Below, piece after piece: positions 21,559 to 32,492 of a stretch of 64,000 nt of DNA. A program made the translations under genes and the position numbers. A model generated the notes under the pieces. It was not told where the DNA came from and ran no database searches. It saw nothing but the letters and a program-made list of their open reading frames with translations. Source of the DNA: Bidens hawaiensis. Lineage: Eukaryota > Streptophyta > Magnoliopsida > Asterales > Asteraceae. Position 1 is the stretch's first letter. Each line of letters opens with the position of its first letter. Where the stretch lies: NCBI GenBank assembly GCA_021521415.1, contig JAIQDT010005477.1, positions 1 to 64,000 of the forward strand, in the 5' to 3' direction.

Positions 21559-21651
21559 TGTAACATTCGTTAAAATTCGGATCCTAAAACCCGACGCGTT
21601 TAAATTTATTTTACTTTATTCGGTCTCTTAATATTAATATGTTTATTATTT
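21559..21651 (+). repeat. LTR start of TGTAACATTCG family, left piece
   Basis: TGTAACATTCGTTA with a diverged following sequence matches the LTR starts at 45194 and 62755. It is interrupted at 21652 by LTR D; sequence from 28981 on may be its continuation. 21434-21558 shows nothing I can assign. Confidence 0.5.
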
Positions 21652-22164
21652 TGTAACGTCCGTTAATTTCCAATAAAGGTTTGACCTTGTAGTGTTGTGT
21701 GCTCCTTTCGGGCTTGACCCGACATTCTCCCGGGAGCTCCTTGCCACCCTCGTAAGCTTATCATACTTAAATTTTCTTACGAATTCAACTCTTAGTAAAG
21801 TGGAGGGGCCAGAATGTATTATATTGTTATTATAATTTATAAAAAAAAATTAAACCCTAACCCAACCGTAGGTCCGATCGGCGAAACCCCCACCCCCTTC
21901 TCTCTCGTTTTGCGTGCAAATCAGCCACCATCCATCCTCCCTAGGTTCGTTCCATGTTGGTACCATATTGTTTCAACTCTTTTTCACCTTAATTCATCCT
22001 TATGGCGCATTAATTAGTCAAAAAACGATTGTTGTTAGGCTTGCCGGGTGGCTATCCAATTGAGCATTTCTGGGATTGTTTTGGTTGAGGTTTTTGCAAC
22101 AAAATCTTCCTATGTATGCCTAGTATAACATACTTAAAAATCATGTCCTTTGGTGTTCGTTAGA

Positions 22165-22662
22165 TGTAAGGTCCCGAACCCCGGGAACCCCACAGTTGGT
22201 AATCATTCAAAACACTCGTAATGATAATTAAACTTAAAAACAATTCTTTTCATTAAAATAAGCATCACAGAGAATAATTCGGCGGAAAACGTAAATAATA
22301 AAATAAGTTCCCGAAACCCGGGAATTTTGCCCAAAACCAACATAATTATCTTTAAATAAAATTTAAAAAAAAATAAATGTTTAATAATAAAATCCTCAAA
22401 TCCTGTATGCCCTTCACCGTCAAGTAGCTTCGTGCACGTCCAAGCGATAAGGCATCCTCTTCCTAACCTGAAACTCACACTAACATGCACATAAAGTCAG
22501 CTTAAGCTGAGTGAGTTCAAGTTTTAAATAAGTAACAAAAGTTTTAATAATCATTCCAACGGTTTTAAAACTATAAACGGAAATACGTCAGTTAGATCAT
22601 CACATTTAATAAATAATCATCCTTACGTATGAACATCTCTATACGTGCATTCATATATATAT
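22165..22662 (-). repeat. 3' LTR remnant of element C
   Basis: It matches the first about 490 bp of the right LTR as read on the plus strand (TGTAAGG, then CCCACAGTTGG). It ends in a TATATATA run joined directly to RNase H coding sequence, a likely microhomology deletion. Confidence 0.85.
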
Positions 22663-24230
22663 ATAATCTCAAAATCATAATCCTTAATCAAATCCAACCA
22701 TCGACGCTGGCGCATATTCAGTTCCTTTTGTTCGAAGAAATATTTTAAACTCTTATGATCGGTATAGATAACGCAAGGAACACCGTACAAATAATGCCGC
22801 CACAACTTAAGCGCAAACACAACGGCCGCAAGCTCTAAATCGTGAGTAGGATAATTCGCCTCGTGAGGCTTTAATTGCCGAGAGGCATACGCGATGACTC
22901 GACCTCGCTGCATCAGAACACACCCAAGCCCCTGATAAGAGGCATCAGAATAAACCACCAGGTCATCGGTGCCATCGGGTAAAGCTAAAATCGGGGCATG
23001 CATCAATCTGTTCTTCAACTCGAGAAAAGCCTCCTTCTGCTCCGTACCCCAAACGAACTTAACATTCTTCTTAGTTAACTTGGTCATTGACGAAGCGATT
23101 TTCGAAAAATCAGGAATGAAGCGGCGGTAATACCCCGCTAAGCCCAGAAAACTACGAATTTTGGACAGAGACTTAGGAGAGTCCCATCCGTTTATGGCTT
23201 CCACCTTTGCAGGGTCAACCAAAATGCCACTCGGGTTAATAACATGACCCAAGAACTGAACCTCACGCAACCAGAAGGAACACTTAGAAAATTTTGCATA
23301 CAATTTGTTCTTCCGCAGAGCCTCCAACACTTCCATGAGATGACCGGCGTGATCGGATTCACTTTTAGAGTACATAAGAATGTCGTCGATGAACACAATA
23401 ACCGAACGATCGAGCATCGGTCTACACACCCGGTTCATAAGATCCATGAACGCAGCCGGTGCGTTGGTCAAACCGAAAGACATCACAAGGAACTCATAAT
23501 GTCTATAACGGGTGCAGAAGGAGGTCTTAGGAATATCCATGGGCAAAAGCAGCCCTAATGACTTTCAGTGAAGATATGCTTATACGGCGAAGTCAGTCAC
23601 AAAGTCTATGATCCCGAATTTTCAGCTGATGGTACCCGGACCTAAGGTCGATCTTCGAGAACCAACTAGCTCCTTGGAGCTGGTCAAATAAGTCGTCGAT
23701 CCTCGGGAGAGGGTACCGATTCTTAACAGTGAGGTTATTCAATTCACGATAGTCAATGCACATCCACATGCTACCGTCCTTCTTTTTAACGAACAGGACC
23801 GGGGCACCCCAAGGTGAGATGCATGGTCGAATACAGCCCTTATCGAGAAAGTCTTCCAACTGAGCCATAAGTTCCTTCATTTCATTCGGCGCTAGGCGGT
23901 AAGGAGTTCGGGCAACGGGTTTTATGCCCGGCACAAGATCTATCTGGAACTCGACCTCGCGGTCCGGCGGCACATCTGACAAATCTTCAGGAATTACATC
24001 CGGGAAATCCCGAACGATAGGAACATCACCGACGGTAGCCCTAGACACGGAAACAGATTTTCCTACGGCGACCTCAGCCTCAAACACATCGACTACGCGC
24101 TCGGGTGATATATTCAACGAGGAATAGAAAGCGGTAGACACAAAACTTCTATTGGCGCCCGAATCAAATAAGACTGACGCCGGTAATTCATCAAGTAGAA
24201 AGGTATCTGGGATAACATCACGCTCCTACT
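22663..24230 (-). pseudogene. Protease-RT-RNase H remnant of element C
   Basis: The minus strand gives the end of protease ([18 protein letters not shown] linker about 24000), RT (DKGCIRP...[22 protein letters not shown] near 23385) and RNase H ([22 protein letters not shown]) ending at [11 protein letters not shown] frame break lies at 23547-23592. Gag is reduced to untranslated leader joined to protease between about 24230 and 24420, and integrase is absent. It cannot support transposition. Confidence 0.9.
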
Positions 24231-24754
24231 TAGCTAAACAGTTGCTCATACATTCTTGAAGGAGCGAGGAATTTAAGCAGTAAAATACCAAGGAACCCAG
24301 AGTGATAGTATGCTACGCCTCAGCTAAACAATTATGCGCAAAGCGTTCGAGAGGATGGGAAACAAACAGGAGACTTTAGGGAATAAGATAAACTTTAACG
24401 CTAACGACTCGAGAGTTAGCCAAATCCTATCCCTACAAAGACGGAACCCTAACATAGTCAGACACAAGTGGTATTTAAAACATGGAAGGTAAGGGTAAAC
24501 TGCTAATAACGTTGATCAAGTGTTATTAGTCGTTTACTTCACCGGCCCGTCCTAAGCACCCCTGCCTCTAACCATATTAGCATTCTATCTAACACTTAGG
24601 TAGTTAACCACATACTGGAAACTTTTAAATTTAAAGGAATGACTAATAATTTAAAGTTACCTCTTGGCGTGCAGCTACTCGCGGTGGGCATACTAGTTTC
24701 TTTCTTACAGTTCGAGTCCAAGCATTCGGGGATGCTCGGATCCCTCGAACCATG

Positions 24755-24766
24755 GCTCTGATACCA
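24755..24766 (-). promoter_or_regulatory. Primer binding site of element C
   Basis: TGGTATCAGAGC on the minus strand, three bases from the LTR border at 24770; iMet type. Confidence 0.9.
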
Positions 24767-24769
24767 ACT

Positions 24770-27327
24770 TGTAAGGCCCCGAAGCCTGGGAACCCCACAG
24801 TTGGTAATCATTCAAAACACTCGTGATGATAATTAAACTTAAAAACAATTCTTTTCATTAAAATAAGCATCACAGAGTATAATTCGGCGAAAAACGTAAA
24901 TAATAAAATAAGTTCCCGAAACCCGGGAATTTTGCCCAAAACCAACATAATTTTCTTTAAATAAAATTAAAAAAAAAATAAATGTTTAATAATAAAATCT
25001 TCAAATCCCGTATGCCCTTCACCGTCCAATTAGCTTCGTGCACGTCCAAGCGATAAGGCATCCTCTTCCTAACCTGAAGCTCACACTAACATGCACACAA
25101 AGTCAGCTTAAGCTGAGTGAGTTCAAGTTTTAAATAAGTAACAAAAGTTTTAATAATCATTCCAACGGTTTTAAAATTGTAAACGGAAATACGTCAGTTA
25201 GGTCATCACATTTAATAAATAATCATCCTTACGTATGAACATCTCTATATGTGCATTCCTATATATATATATATATTTATATTTATAACATTCAGGGCCG
25301 AGAAAACGTACAACCCAAATACGTAACATTCAGCGATGCAAACACAAAGTAGGCATACGCAACATTCAGTAGTCGAGATGACTACAACATTTGCCAAATA
25401 TTTTCCATTCTAATATATATATATATATATATATATACATACATACACACATTCTTTAACATTCCAAGGCCTACCAATACTAGCAAGCCTATGTAAAATC
25501 GTTTAAAACATTTCATCAAGTAAGAAAAACACTTAGGTGTGCATGCTAGCCCAAAACTTGAAAGGAGTGAAAAGGGGCATCATGAACTCACCTGACACAA
25601 GACGCGGATTCACCACGAGCTAGAGAATCCCAAAGAAATCCCAAAACTCAAACACCTGTTGGTTTACATTCAATCAATACTAATGACATCAAGATGACTC
25701 GTTTATCCTACGAGACGTTCTAACATGGTCCGAGTTACCTAAACCCTCGACCTCATCAAACTTACTCACAACAGCCCCCCGAGGTCTCACATTCACCAAA
25801 TCGTCCCTTAGGTACTCCCGGGAATAGAGAATTCCCAAATTACCCCCGGAAGCACTAGGTGTGCGCGTTTAAGAGTCGTTTAGGCCATTAACATTCAACT
25901 CAGCCCTGTGTGGACCCAACATGATAAAATCACAGCCAACCAGTCCACACGACACTACACGAGTCAAATAGGTCGGTAACTCGCAAGTACGATGCACCAA
26001 CTACTCAATAAACGAAATTGCGCGTTGTACCGACCCGTTGGAGTAACCGACAACCAATTCAGCCCCATGACTTATAAAAATGAGTTTTGAACAGCCCCTA
26101 CATCAAACTGAGTGTCCCCGAGCTGAATTGGTCATTTATCACTTCAACCCTCGCGTTAAACGCGCCAAACTACAATTCTAGTCAACCGAACCTAACAATC
26201 AAACTACAACTAGTTGATCAACTTAACGAACACATATGAACATGATCTTTAAGTATGATATACGGGACATACCTAGGAAGATTGTGGTGCAAAAACTCAC
26301 TTTAAACAGCCTCGACAAGAACACAATTGAACATCCACCGGTTAAGCCTAAAACGAACTTATCGATCAATAACGAGTAAAACGTGTAGATTTTAGCATGC
26401 GAATATGCATTTAATTACATAGGATAAACTTTAAAATCAATTATTAAATTTTTACCAGACGTTAATAAATGTCTTAGGTTTATAAAAATATTTTTATTAT
26501 ATTTTTCTATTGGATACAAAAATTATAAAAGTTCCTCCAACACAGCAAGGTACATGCAGCTATTTCAGTGCGCAACAAAATGGTTTTATTTTTATAAAAT
26601 TCATTACCGAACGAAATTAAACGATTCTAATTGGGTTTGATTCTTAACTCAAAATATTAAGTTATAGAAGTGGAACCAACTAATTTTTACTTGTTGAAAA
26701 AGAGTTATGATGTCGGGAAGACAGACCAGAATCCGACATCCCGCATCAGCTTTGACACTCGATTTTATAAAATCATAAAAATCATTCAAATCTCGTTCAA
26801 AAATTACATATTATACCTTTCTGGAGACTAGACTCAAAGTAGAACATCATGGAAACAAGAATCGATCAAAAACAATGGGTTATCATCACGTTACAGACCC
26901 TACAATAAATATATACGAATCTGTCCGAAACTGTTACAATCAAAACTCAACCCTAACGACCAATAAGCGCATTAATATGATCAATTAAGGTGTAAAAGAC
27001 ATGGGGAATCATAAAACCGACCTTGAATTGAAGTTTTATGGCTTAATCTTGGCTGCACAGAAGATTTTCGCAAGGGGGGGGGGGGCTGCTCTTGGCCGAT
27101 CGGGATGGAGAATAGAGTTAGGGTTAGGATTTTTTTTAATTATTATAATATAAAAATTTTACATCCAGGCCTCTCCCAATTGAAGAGTAACGCAAAATGG
27201 AAGGAAAAGTTAAGTTCTTTAACGTACCGGGATGACGTAAAGGCTTCTGAGAAATGTGGATAAACCCCGAGAATTATACATACTCTACAAGATTTAATTC
27301 TTGAAACCGGAATTAACGGGCGTTACA
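24770..27327 (-). repeat. 5' LTR of element C (2.56 kb)
   Basis: Plus-strand ends TGTAAGGCCCC and GGGCGTTACA. On the minus strand it carries, from its start, an 11-G run on the plus strand (27075-27085) next to CCGATCGG (27096-27103), a splice donor CAG|GTGAGTTC (intron from 25591) and an acceptor CTTCAG|GTTAGG (intron end 25074). A TA microsatellite lies at about 25411-25434. Confidence 0.9.
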
Positions 27328-28980
27328 TTAGATTGGTCAACTAGTTGTAGTTTGATTGTTAGTGTTCGGTTGACTAGAATTGTAGTTTGGTGCGTTTAAC
27401 GCGAGGGTTGAAGTGACTAATGACCAATTAAGCTCGGGGACACTCAGTTTGATGTACGGGCTGTTGAAAAATCATTTTTATAAGTTACAGGGCTTAATTG
27501 GTTGTTAACGGCCTAAACGACTCTTAAACGCGCGTGTTAGTGCCACCTAGTGCTTCCGGGGGCAATTTGGGAATTCTTTATTCCCGGGAGTACCTAAGGG
27601 TCATTTTTGGGAATGTGAGGCCTTGGGGGCTGTTGTGATTTAGTTTGATGAGGTCGAGGGTTTAAGTAACTCGAACCATGTTAGAACGTCTCGTAGGATA
27701 ACGAGTTTTTATTGATGTCGTTAGTAATGTTTTAATGTAAACCGACAGGTGTTTGAGTTTTGGGATTTCTTAGGGACTCTTTAGCTCGTGGTGAATTCTT
27801 GCCTTGTGTTAGGTGAGTTCATGATGCCCCTTTTCACTCTTTTCAAGTTTTGGGCTAGCATGCAGACCATGTTAAAAATTTTATCCAACTATACTCGTTT
27901 AAACTAATTGGATGGTTTTATATGGTTTTACTTGGGTTCGTGGGATTCATGAAAGTATAGGTGAATTATACTCGGTGCCTTAGAATATTTGAGACTCGTT
28001 AATGGTTATATATTTTATAATGTTGTAGACATTACTTATGGTCTAGACTCAAGGATGTAGGCATACTCGTATTGTAGTATGTCATAAGCTGATATTTATG
28101 AATGTGTATGCGGGTGTTACTTTATGACCCTAGGCTTATGTTCATGATGGTATGTTTTGAATGTTATATATGTATAAGTGTGTATATATATAAATATATA
28201 CGCGTGTTTATGCATGCGTTATTGTATAGCCAGTAATTGGCGATGTGTAATTAGTCGTTTTCGACTAAGGATGTTGCATATGCCTACTTCGTGTTTGCAT
28301 ACGGATTGATGGTGATCTTGGCCAGGCCAAACTATACTACTCACATTCTTAAATCCTGTGGCGGGCCCTGAAAAGCCCGTGAGGGGGGAGGCTCGTGTGG
28401 CATGATCACCATCGGATGTTACGTGTTTGGGTTGTACGTGTGCTCGACCCTGATGTTAATACTTGGATGATATATATGTAGGGATATGATCATAAGGATG
28501 TTTATATATATATATAATGATGATTACCTATTACTGATGATGGCCTAACTGTTGTAACCCGTTTTATTTTTAAAACCCTTGGAATGATTATGACTATTAT
28601 TATTTTAGATGTCAATTATTAAAACTTGAACTCACTCAGCTCATGCTGACTTTATGTGCCTGTTAATGTGAGTTTCAGGTTAGGTGGAGGATGCCTTACC
28701 GTTTGGACGTGCATGAAGCTACTTGGACGGTGAAGGGCATACTTGGATGGAAGATTTAAATATTAAACATTTCTTTTAAAAGTTTTATAAAATACATTTA
28801 AATTGGTTTTGGGCATACTTTTCTGGGGTTTTGGGAACTTATTTTATTATTTATGTTTTCCGCTGAATTATACTCTGAATTGGTTATTTTAATGAAATGA
28901 ATTATTTTCAAGTTTAAATATTTTTACAAGTATTTTGTATGAATACCAACTGTAGGGTTCCCGGGGTTTGGGGCCTTACA

Positions 28981-29083
28981 AATTTTTATGTCATTGATCA
29001 TTTATTTATTTTGCAATGTTCGGATTACTTTCGTTTATTTAATAAAATATGAAAAATTATCGTGAATGTGCAAAATCCACCCC

Positions 29084-29145
<62 letters not shown>

Positions 29146-29179
29146 ATTGATCATTTGTTTTGAATCCGATTCAGACATG
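28981..29179. repeat. AT-rich spacer with TA microsatellite and 17-bp direct repeat
   Basis: A (TA)n run at 29086-29142 is followed by TATGTCATTGATCATTT, which also occurs at about 28987. The stretch is AT-rich without coding sequence and may continue the LTR begun at 21559. Confidence 0.6.
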
Positions 29180-29401
29180 AGCTCTGACTTCGTCGTTCTC
29201 CATTAAACAATCAACGATTTTGGTAATTACATAATGCATTCTGTTTGCTATTAATCAACCAACAATAACCCTATATCGATTTCAATCAATATCGAATAAT
29301 TAGTGATCAATTGAAGGGATATGGGAACTAGGGTTTAAGTAAACAATAGGGTAACTGCACTATTTGTATATATATTTCTATTTCCATCTGGTAACCAAGT
29401 T

Positions 29402-29486
29402 AAGACATGGCTCAGTTGGCTAGCACCTGCTTTGTTAAATCAGTGAACCGGCCTTGGGCGCGGGTTCGAGTCCCCCAGGCCCGGTT
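29402..29486 (+). other. tRNA-like sequence with Pol III A and B boxes (not a tRNA gene)
   Basis: TGGCTCAGTTGG fits the A box and GGTTCGAGTCC the B box, 42 bases apart. The flanks do not form a 7-bp acceptor stem and the T stem has a mismatch, so this is not a working tRNA. The second copy is on the minus strand at about 44885-44972. Probably tRNA-derived (SINE-like). Confidence 0.6.
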
Positions 29487-29629
29487 TTTGGTATTTTGTT
29501 TTTTGTAGACCTTTTTCTTGTTAAATTATTATTAGTACATATCTATAAGGTTAAATAAACATTATTCTTAACAAAACCAAGCCCCGAGCCATTATTTTTC
29601 AGACTTTTTCCGACATCTATATGTATTGT

Positions 29630-31336
29630 TGATATAATGCTAAATATATATAAATCCCTTGTATATTTTATATAATATTTTATTACTTTTTGTTTGGTTT
29701 TTATAAGAATTTGTATATTACTAAGATATTTGAATAATGTAGGTTCCGAAGGTTTATCGTGGTTAAAAAAAGCGAAAAATGAGCTAAAACAAGCCAAACC
29801 GGTAAACCGGAGCATCATAATTGAACAGGACCGCATCAGAATTGAACTGGAGCATCAGAATTGAACAGGACCGCATCAGTATTGAACCGGAGCATCAGAA
29901 CTGAACTGGACCGTATCAGAATTGAACCGGACCGGTTAGACCGGCCCCTCCCACTTTATCGGAGCGCTGCGCGGCCACAAAAGGCTTCCCCGTCGCGCGG
30001 CGCGGCGGCGATCAGAGTCCAGAAACTTGGATTTTTACCTGTCTTGGGCCCAGAAAACCTCTATAAACACCTCCAAACTTAACCTTAAACATAACCTATA
30101 TAGCCTGAAGTTCTAGACGAAATTGGTGAGTTCCGAGGCGTCCGAGGTTAGTTTTCGGCGGCTTTGGAGTCGAGGAATCAGCCGGCGAAGTGCTTAATAT
30201 TCAAGGACGAAGACTCCAGGTTTTATCACTTTTATTCTTCCGTTCTTATTTATTTTCGCCATGATTTCGTCTTTTATTGTTTTGTTTGATTTTATGATGC
30301 TAGGCTAAACATTATAAACTGCCTAGGCTTATGATGAACATACTTTGATGTTATGTTTTGATTTGGGATTTATTTATCGTTATGGTTTTATGATTTAGTA
30401 AAAGGTTTACTTATATTAAATTGATGCGTATGGATATTTAGGATTGTTTGATTAAGTGTTATTATTCCATAGTGGCCTTGATTATTGTTTGTCATTATGA
30501 TAGGTTGCTATTAGGTCAATTACTTTGTGTTCTTGATTATTTTATGATTGAGTTGCAATAAGATCATAGGAATAATAGTTATTAATTAAATAAACCTAAG
30601 TGTACTGCTAACCTAAATTTGTAAAGCGCTATGTTATTGATAGGTCTTTATTATTTGTTCTTGCTAGATTTAGTTCTTCGTAAGGAGTCCGTCTAGGTTT
30701 GATTACTTAATTATTGTCTATTAAATCAATTAAATATTTTAAGCTGCCTTTGATTTCCGCGCTGTAAGGTAGGATTTCGTATAAAGGAACTAAGTCATAA
30801 ATAATTAGGTGATCGTAAGGAAACTTGATTTTTAATACTGGTGTGCGTTAAAACTTATTAGAAACCCATAGGTGTCTCTTGAGAAGGGTCAGGGGTCCTG
30901 TTCGGGTTTTCTCTTAGGTGTCTATTTTACGATCCCAGTCCATAACTAAATATTTTCCCGATTAAGTAACAACTGAAATATAGGGGATTCTAGCCTAGGT
31001 AGTTATCTTATCATCATCAGAATTAAGTCTAGGGTTAAGTTGTTTTTAAGTCTTTAGTTTTATTAATTAATTTAATTCTAGTTTTTAGTAAACCCCCCTT
31101 TTAGGAAATAATAATAAATAAATAGTCGTGTGTTTAGTTGAGTCTAATTTAGCTAGTTAGCGTAATTTAAAGAGTCCTTTGGGTTCGATATCCGGAATTA
31201 CTTAGCTGTACTAGAGTCTATAGGTTCACTTGCCGGTTAGTAGTTTAGTTAAGTTTAAAAGTCTAGAATTTATTACTTAGTATCTAGATTAGCGTAATTT
31301 TAGTTAAATAATTATTAGACCACTTTTAGCACATCA
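29630..31336 (+). repeat. Solo LTR G (1.7 kb) inside repeat F
   Basis: It starts TGATATAATGCTAAA, ends TTTTAGCACATCA and is flanked by a perfect ATTGT duplication (29625-29629 and 31337-31341). A TATA motif (CTCTATAAACACC, about 30061) supports plus orientation. It has no coding frame or primer site. The host sequence matches the uninterrupted F copy at 44.7 kb, confirming the borders. Confidence 0.85.
29806..29945 (+). repeat. About 20-bp tandem repeat in LTR G
   Basis: Six to seven units of the form AATTGAACYGGACCGCATCAG, alternating ACCGCATCAG and AGCATCAG endings, about 110 bp upstream of the TATA motif. The position suggests promoter-proximal repeats; function unknown. Confidence 0.8.
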
Positions 31337-31490
31337 ATTGTATACAAATACATATATATATATATATATACACAAACATATACTTTATATATACATTTAT
31401 ATATAAATTGAGTTATAATAAACATATATATTCTTCTTATATTAAAATAAACCGGATTAGCTTAAGGATTTAAACAATTTTTCCGTTAAT

Positions 31491-32204
31491 ATACATGTGT
31501 ATAACATTTTCTCCAATAATTAACATTTCTGATTTTTATTATATATATATATATATGTTATAATAATTAATTAGTATTGATTAAATATTTATAATGGTTA
31601 TTTATAAATACGTATCTATAGATAAATTTCATGGTTACTTATTTTACTTATCAATCATAAATAATAATAATAACATTAACAAATATAATAGTTACAATAA
31701 TATTGATAATTAAACTAATCAAACTTTTACTTATCCCGATCGAAGCCTAAACCCACCTCAAGTCTCGTTTATAATTATTTCATTTGTAATTGATGAATTT
31801 CATCGTTAATAATTAGGATCTCTTGTTTACATATCTCGAAGGGCTTGACTGTTTCCATCCTAACTTTTTATCATTATCTTATCCTCTTTAATCCACCGGT
31901 TAAGGTAAGTAATTCACATCCCCCTTTTTACCGTTTAATATTTTGGGGGCGTTATGCGTTCACAAGCTCAATTATTTTATTTTACACTACATTTCCATTA
32001 TTTGCGTTTATATGATATTGCTCAATTGGTTATATGTGCGAATGTGATTATGTGTTTAATTTTAAGTTATGGTGGTTGGTATCTCATCCTCATCCTCATT
32101 AGTATGATCATACGCCGTCGGATTCGAGTGAAAAGACAATTTTTATATATATTGTTATGCTAGTTGTAGTAGTTCATATTTATCCCAAGGAATTGTCATT
32201 TTTG
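31491..32204. other. AT-rich stretch, nothing identified
   Basis: No coding similarity, terminal repeats or primer site seen. Short TA runs occur and there is a lone AAGGTAAGTAA donor-like site near 31904. Confidence 0.4.
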
Positions 32205-32492
32205 ATAGAGTTAAGTGCCATTTTAGTACCTGTGGTTTGTTAAATTATGCAACTTTAGTACCGTCTATAAATTTATTGCAAGTGGCTACCTTACTTTTTT
32301 AAAACTTGCAATTTTAGTACTTTTTTTCTAATCCCGTTTATTTTGTCTGTTAAGTCAGGGGCAAATTAGCAATTTCGATTATTTTATTTATTTTCTCTTT
32401 TAGTTAAGTGCCATTTTTACACCTGTGGTTTGTTCAATTACGCAACTTTAGTATCTTTCTTTTAGTTTATTGCAACTAGATACTTTGATTAG
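32205..32492. repeat. Pair of about 85-bp direct repeats
   Basis: Two copies (about 32206-32292 and 32402-32490) begin TTAAGTGCCATTTT, share CCTGTGGTTTGTT and GCAACTTTAGTA, and flank a stretch with CTGTTAAGTCAGGGGCAAATTAGC. This wording is common in plant dispersed repeats; I cannot assign a class. Confidence 0.55.

Larger units (their letters stand above)
22165..27327 (-). mobile_element. Deleted Tekay-like element C inside LTR D
   Basis: Minus-strand element with a perfect 5-bp target duplication TTAGA (22160-22164 and 27328-27332). The 5' LTR is complete (24770-27327), gag is almost entirely deleted, pol keeps protease-RT-RNase H, and integrase plus most of the 3' LTR are gone (junction at about 22662 in a TA-rich run). 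The target is the related LTR D in opposite orientation, making a head-to-head LTR pair. Confidence 0.9.
21652..28980 (+). repeat. LTR D (Tekay-like, family of C and K), split by element C
   Basis: 21652-22164 joined to 27333-28980 (about 2.16 kb) forms one LTR from TGTAACGTCC to GGGCCTTACA, the reverse complement of the LTRs of C and K. No internal sequence adjoins it, so it is probably a solo LTR. The flanks TATTT and AATTT match at four of five positions, a decayed target duplication. Within it are a TATA-like stretch (about 21830), CCGATCGG with a C run (21874-21898), and a splice-site pair at 27812/27813 and 28678/28679. Confidence 0.75.
29180..31490 (+). repeat. Dispersed repeat F, plus copy, split by LTR G
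   Basis: 29180-29629 plus 31342-31490 is about 600 bp and matches 44591-45192 in reverse complement over its length, starting near CATGAGCYCTGACTTCG and ending near CAATTTTTCCGTTA. It contains a tRNA-like segment (29402-29486). The class is unknown: either part of an LTR element or a SINE-bearing repeat. Confidence 0.75.

Noticed and set aside
21652..21656. Exact target duplication for LTR D
   Set aside because: Flanks TATTT and AATTT differ at one base, so it is reported as probable only.
29086..29142. TA run as a centromere or origin signal
   Set aside because: It is a simple microsatellite; similar short runs are common in these LTRs.
29402..29486. Functional tRNA gene
   Set aside because: Acceptor stem does not pair and box spacing is long; it sits inside a dispersed repeat. 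Kept only as tRNA-like.
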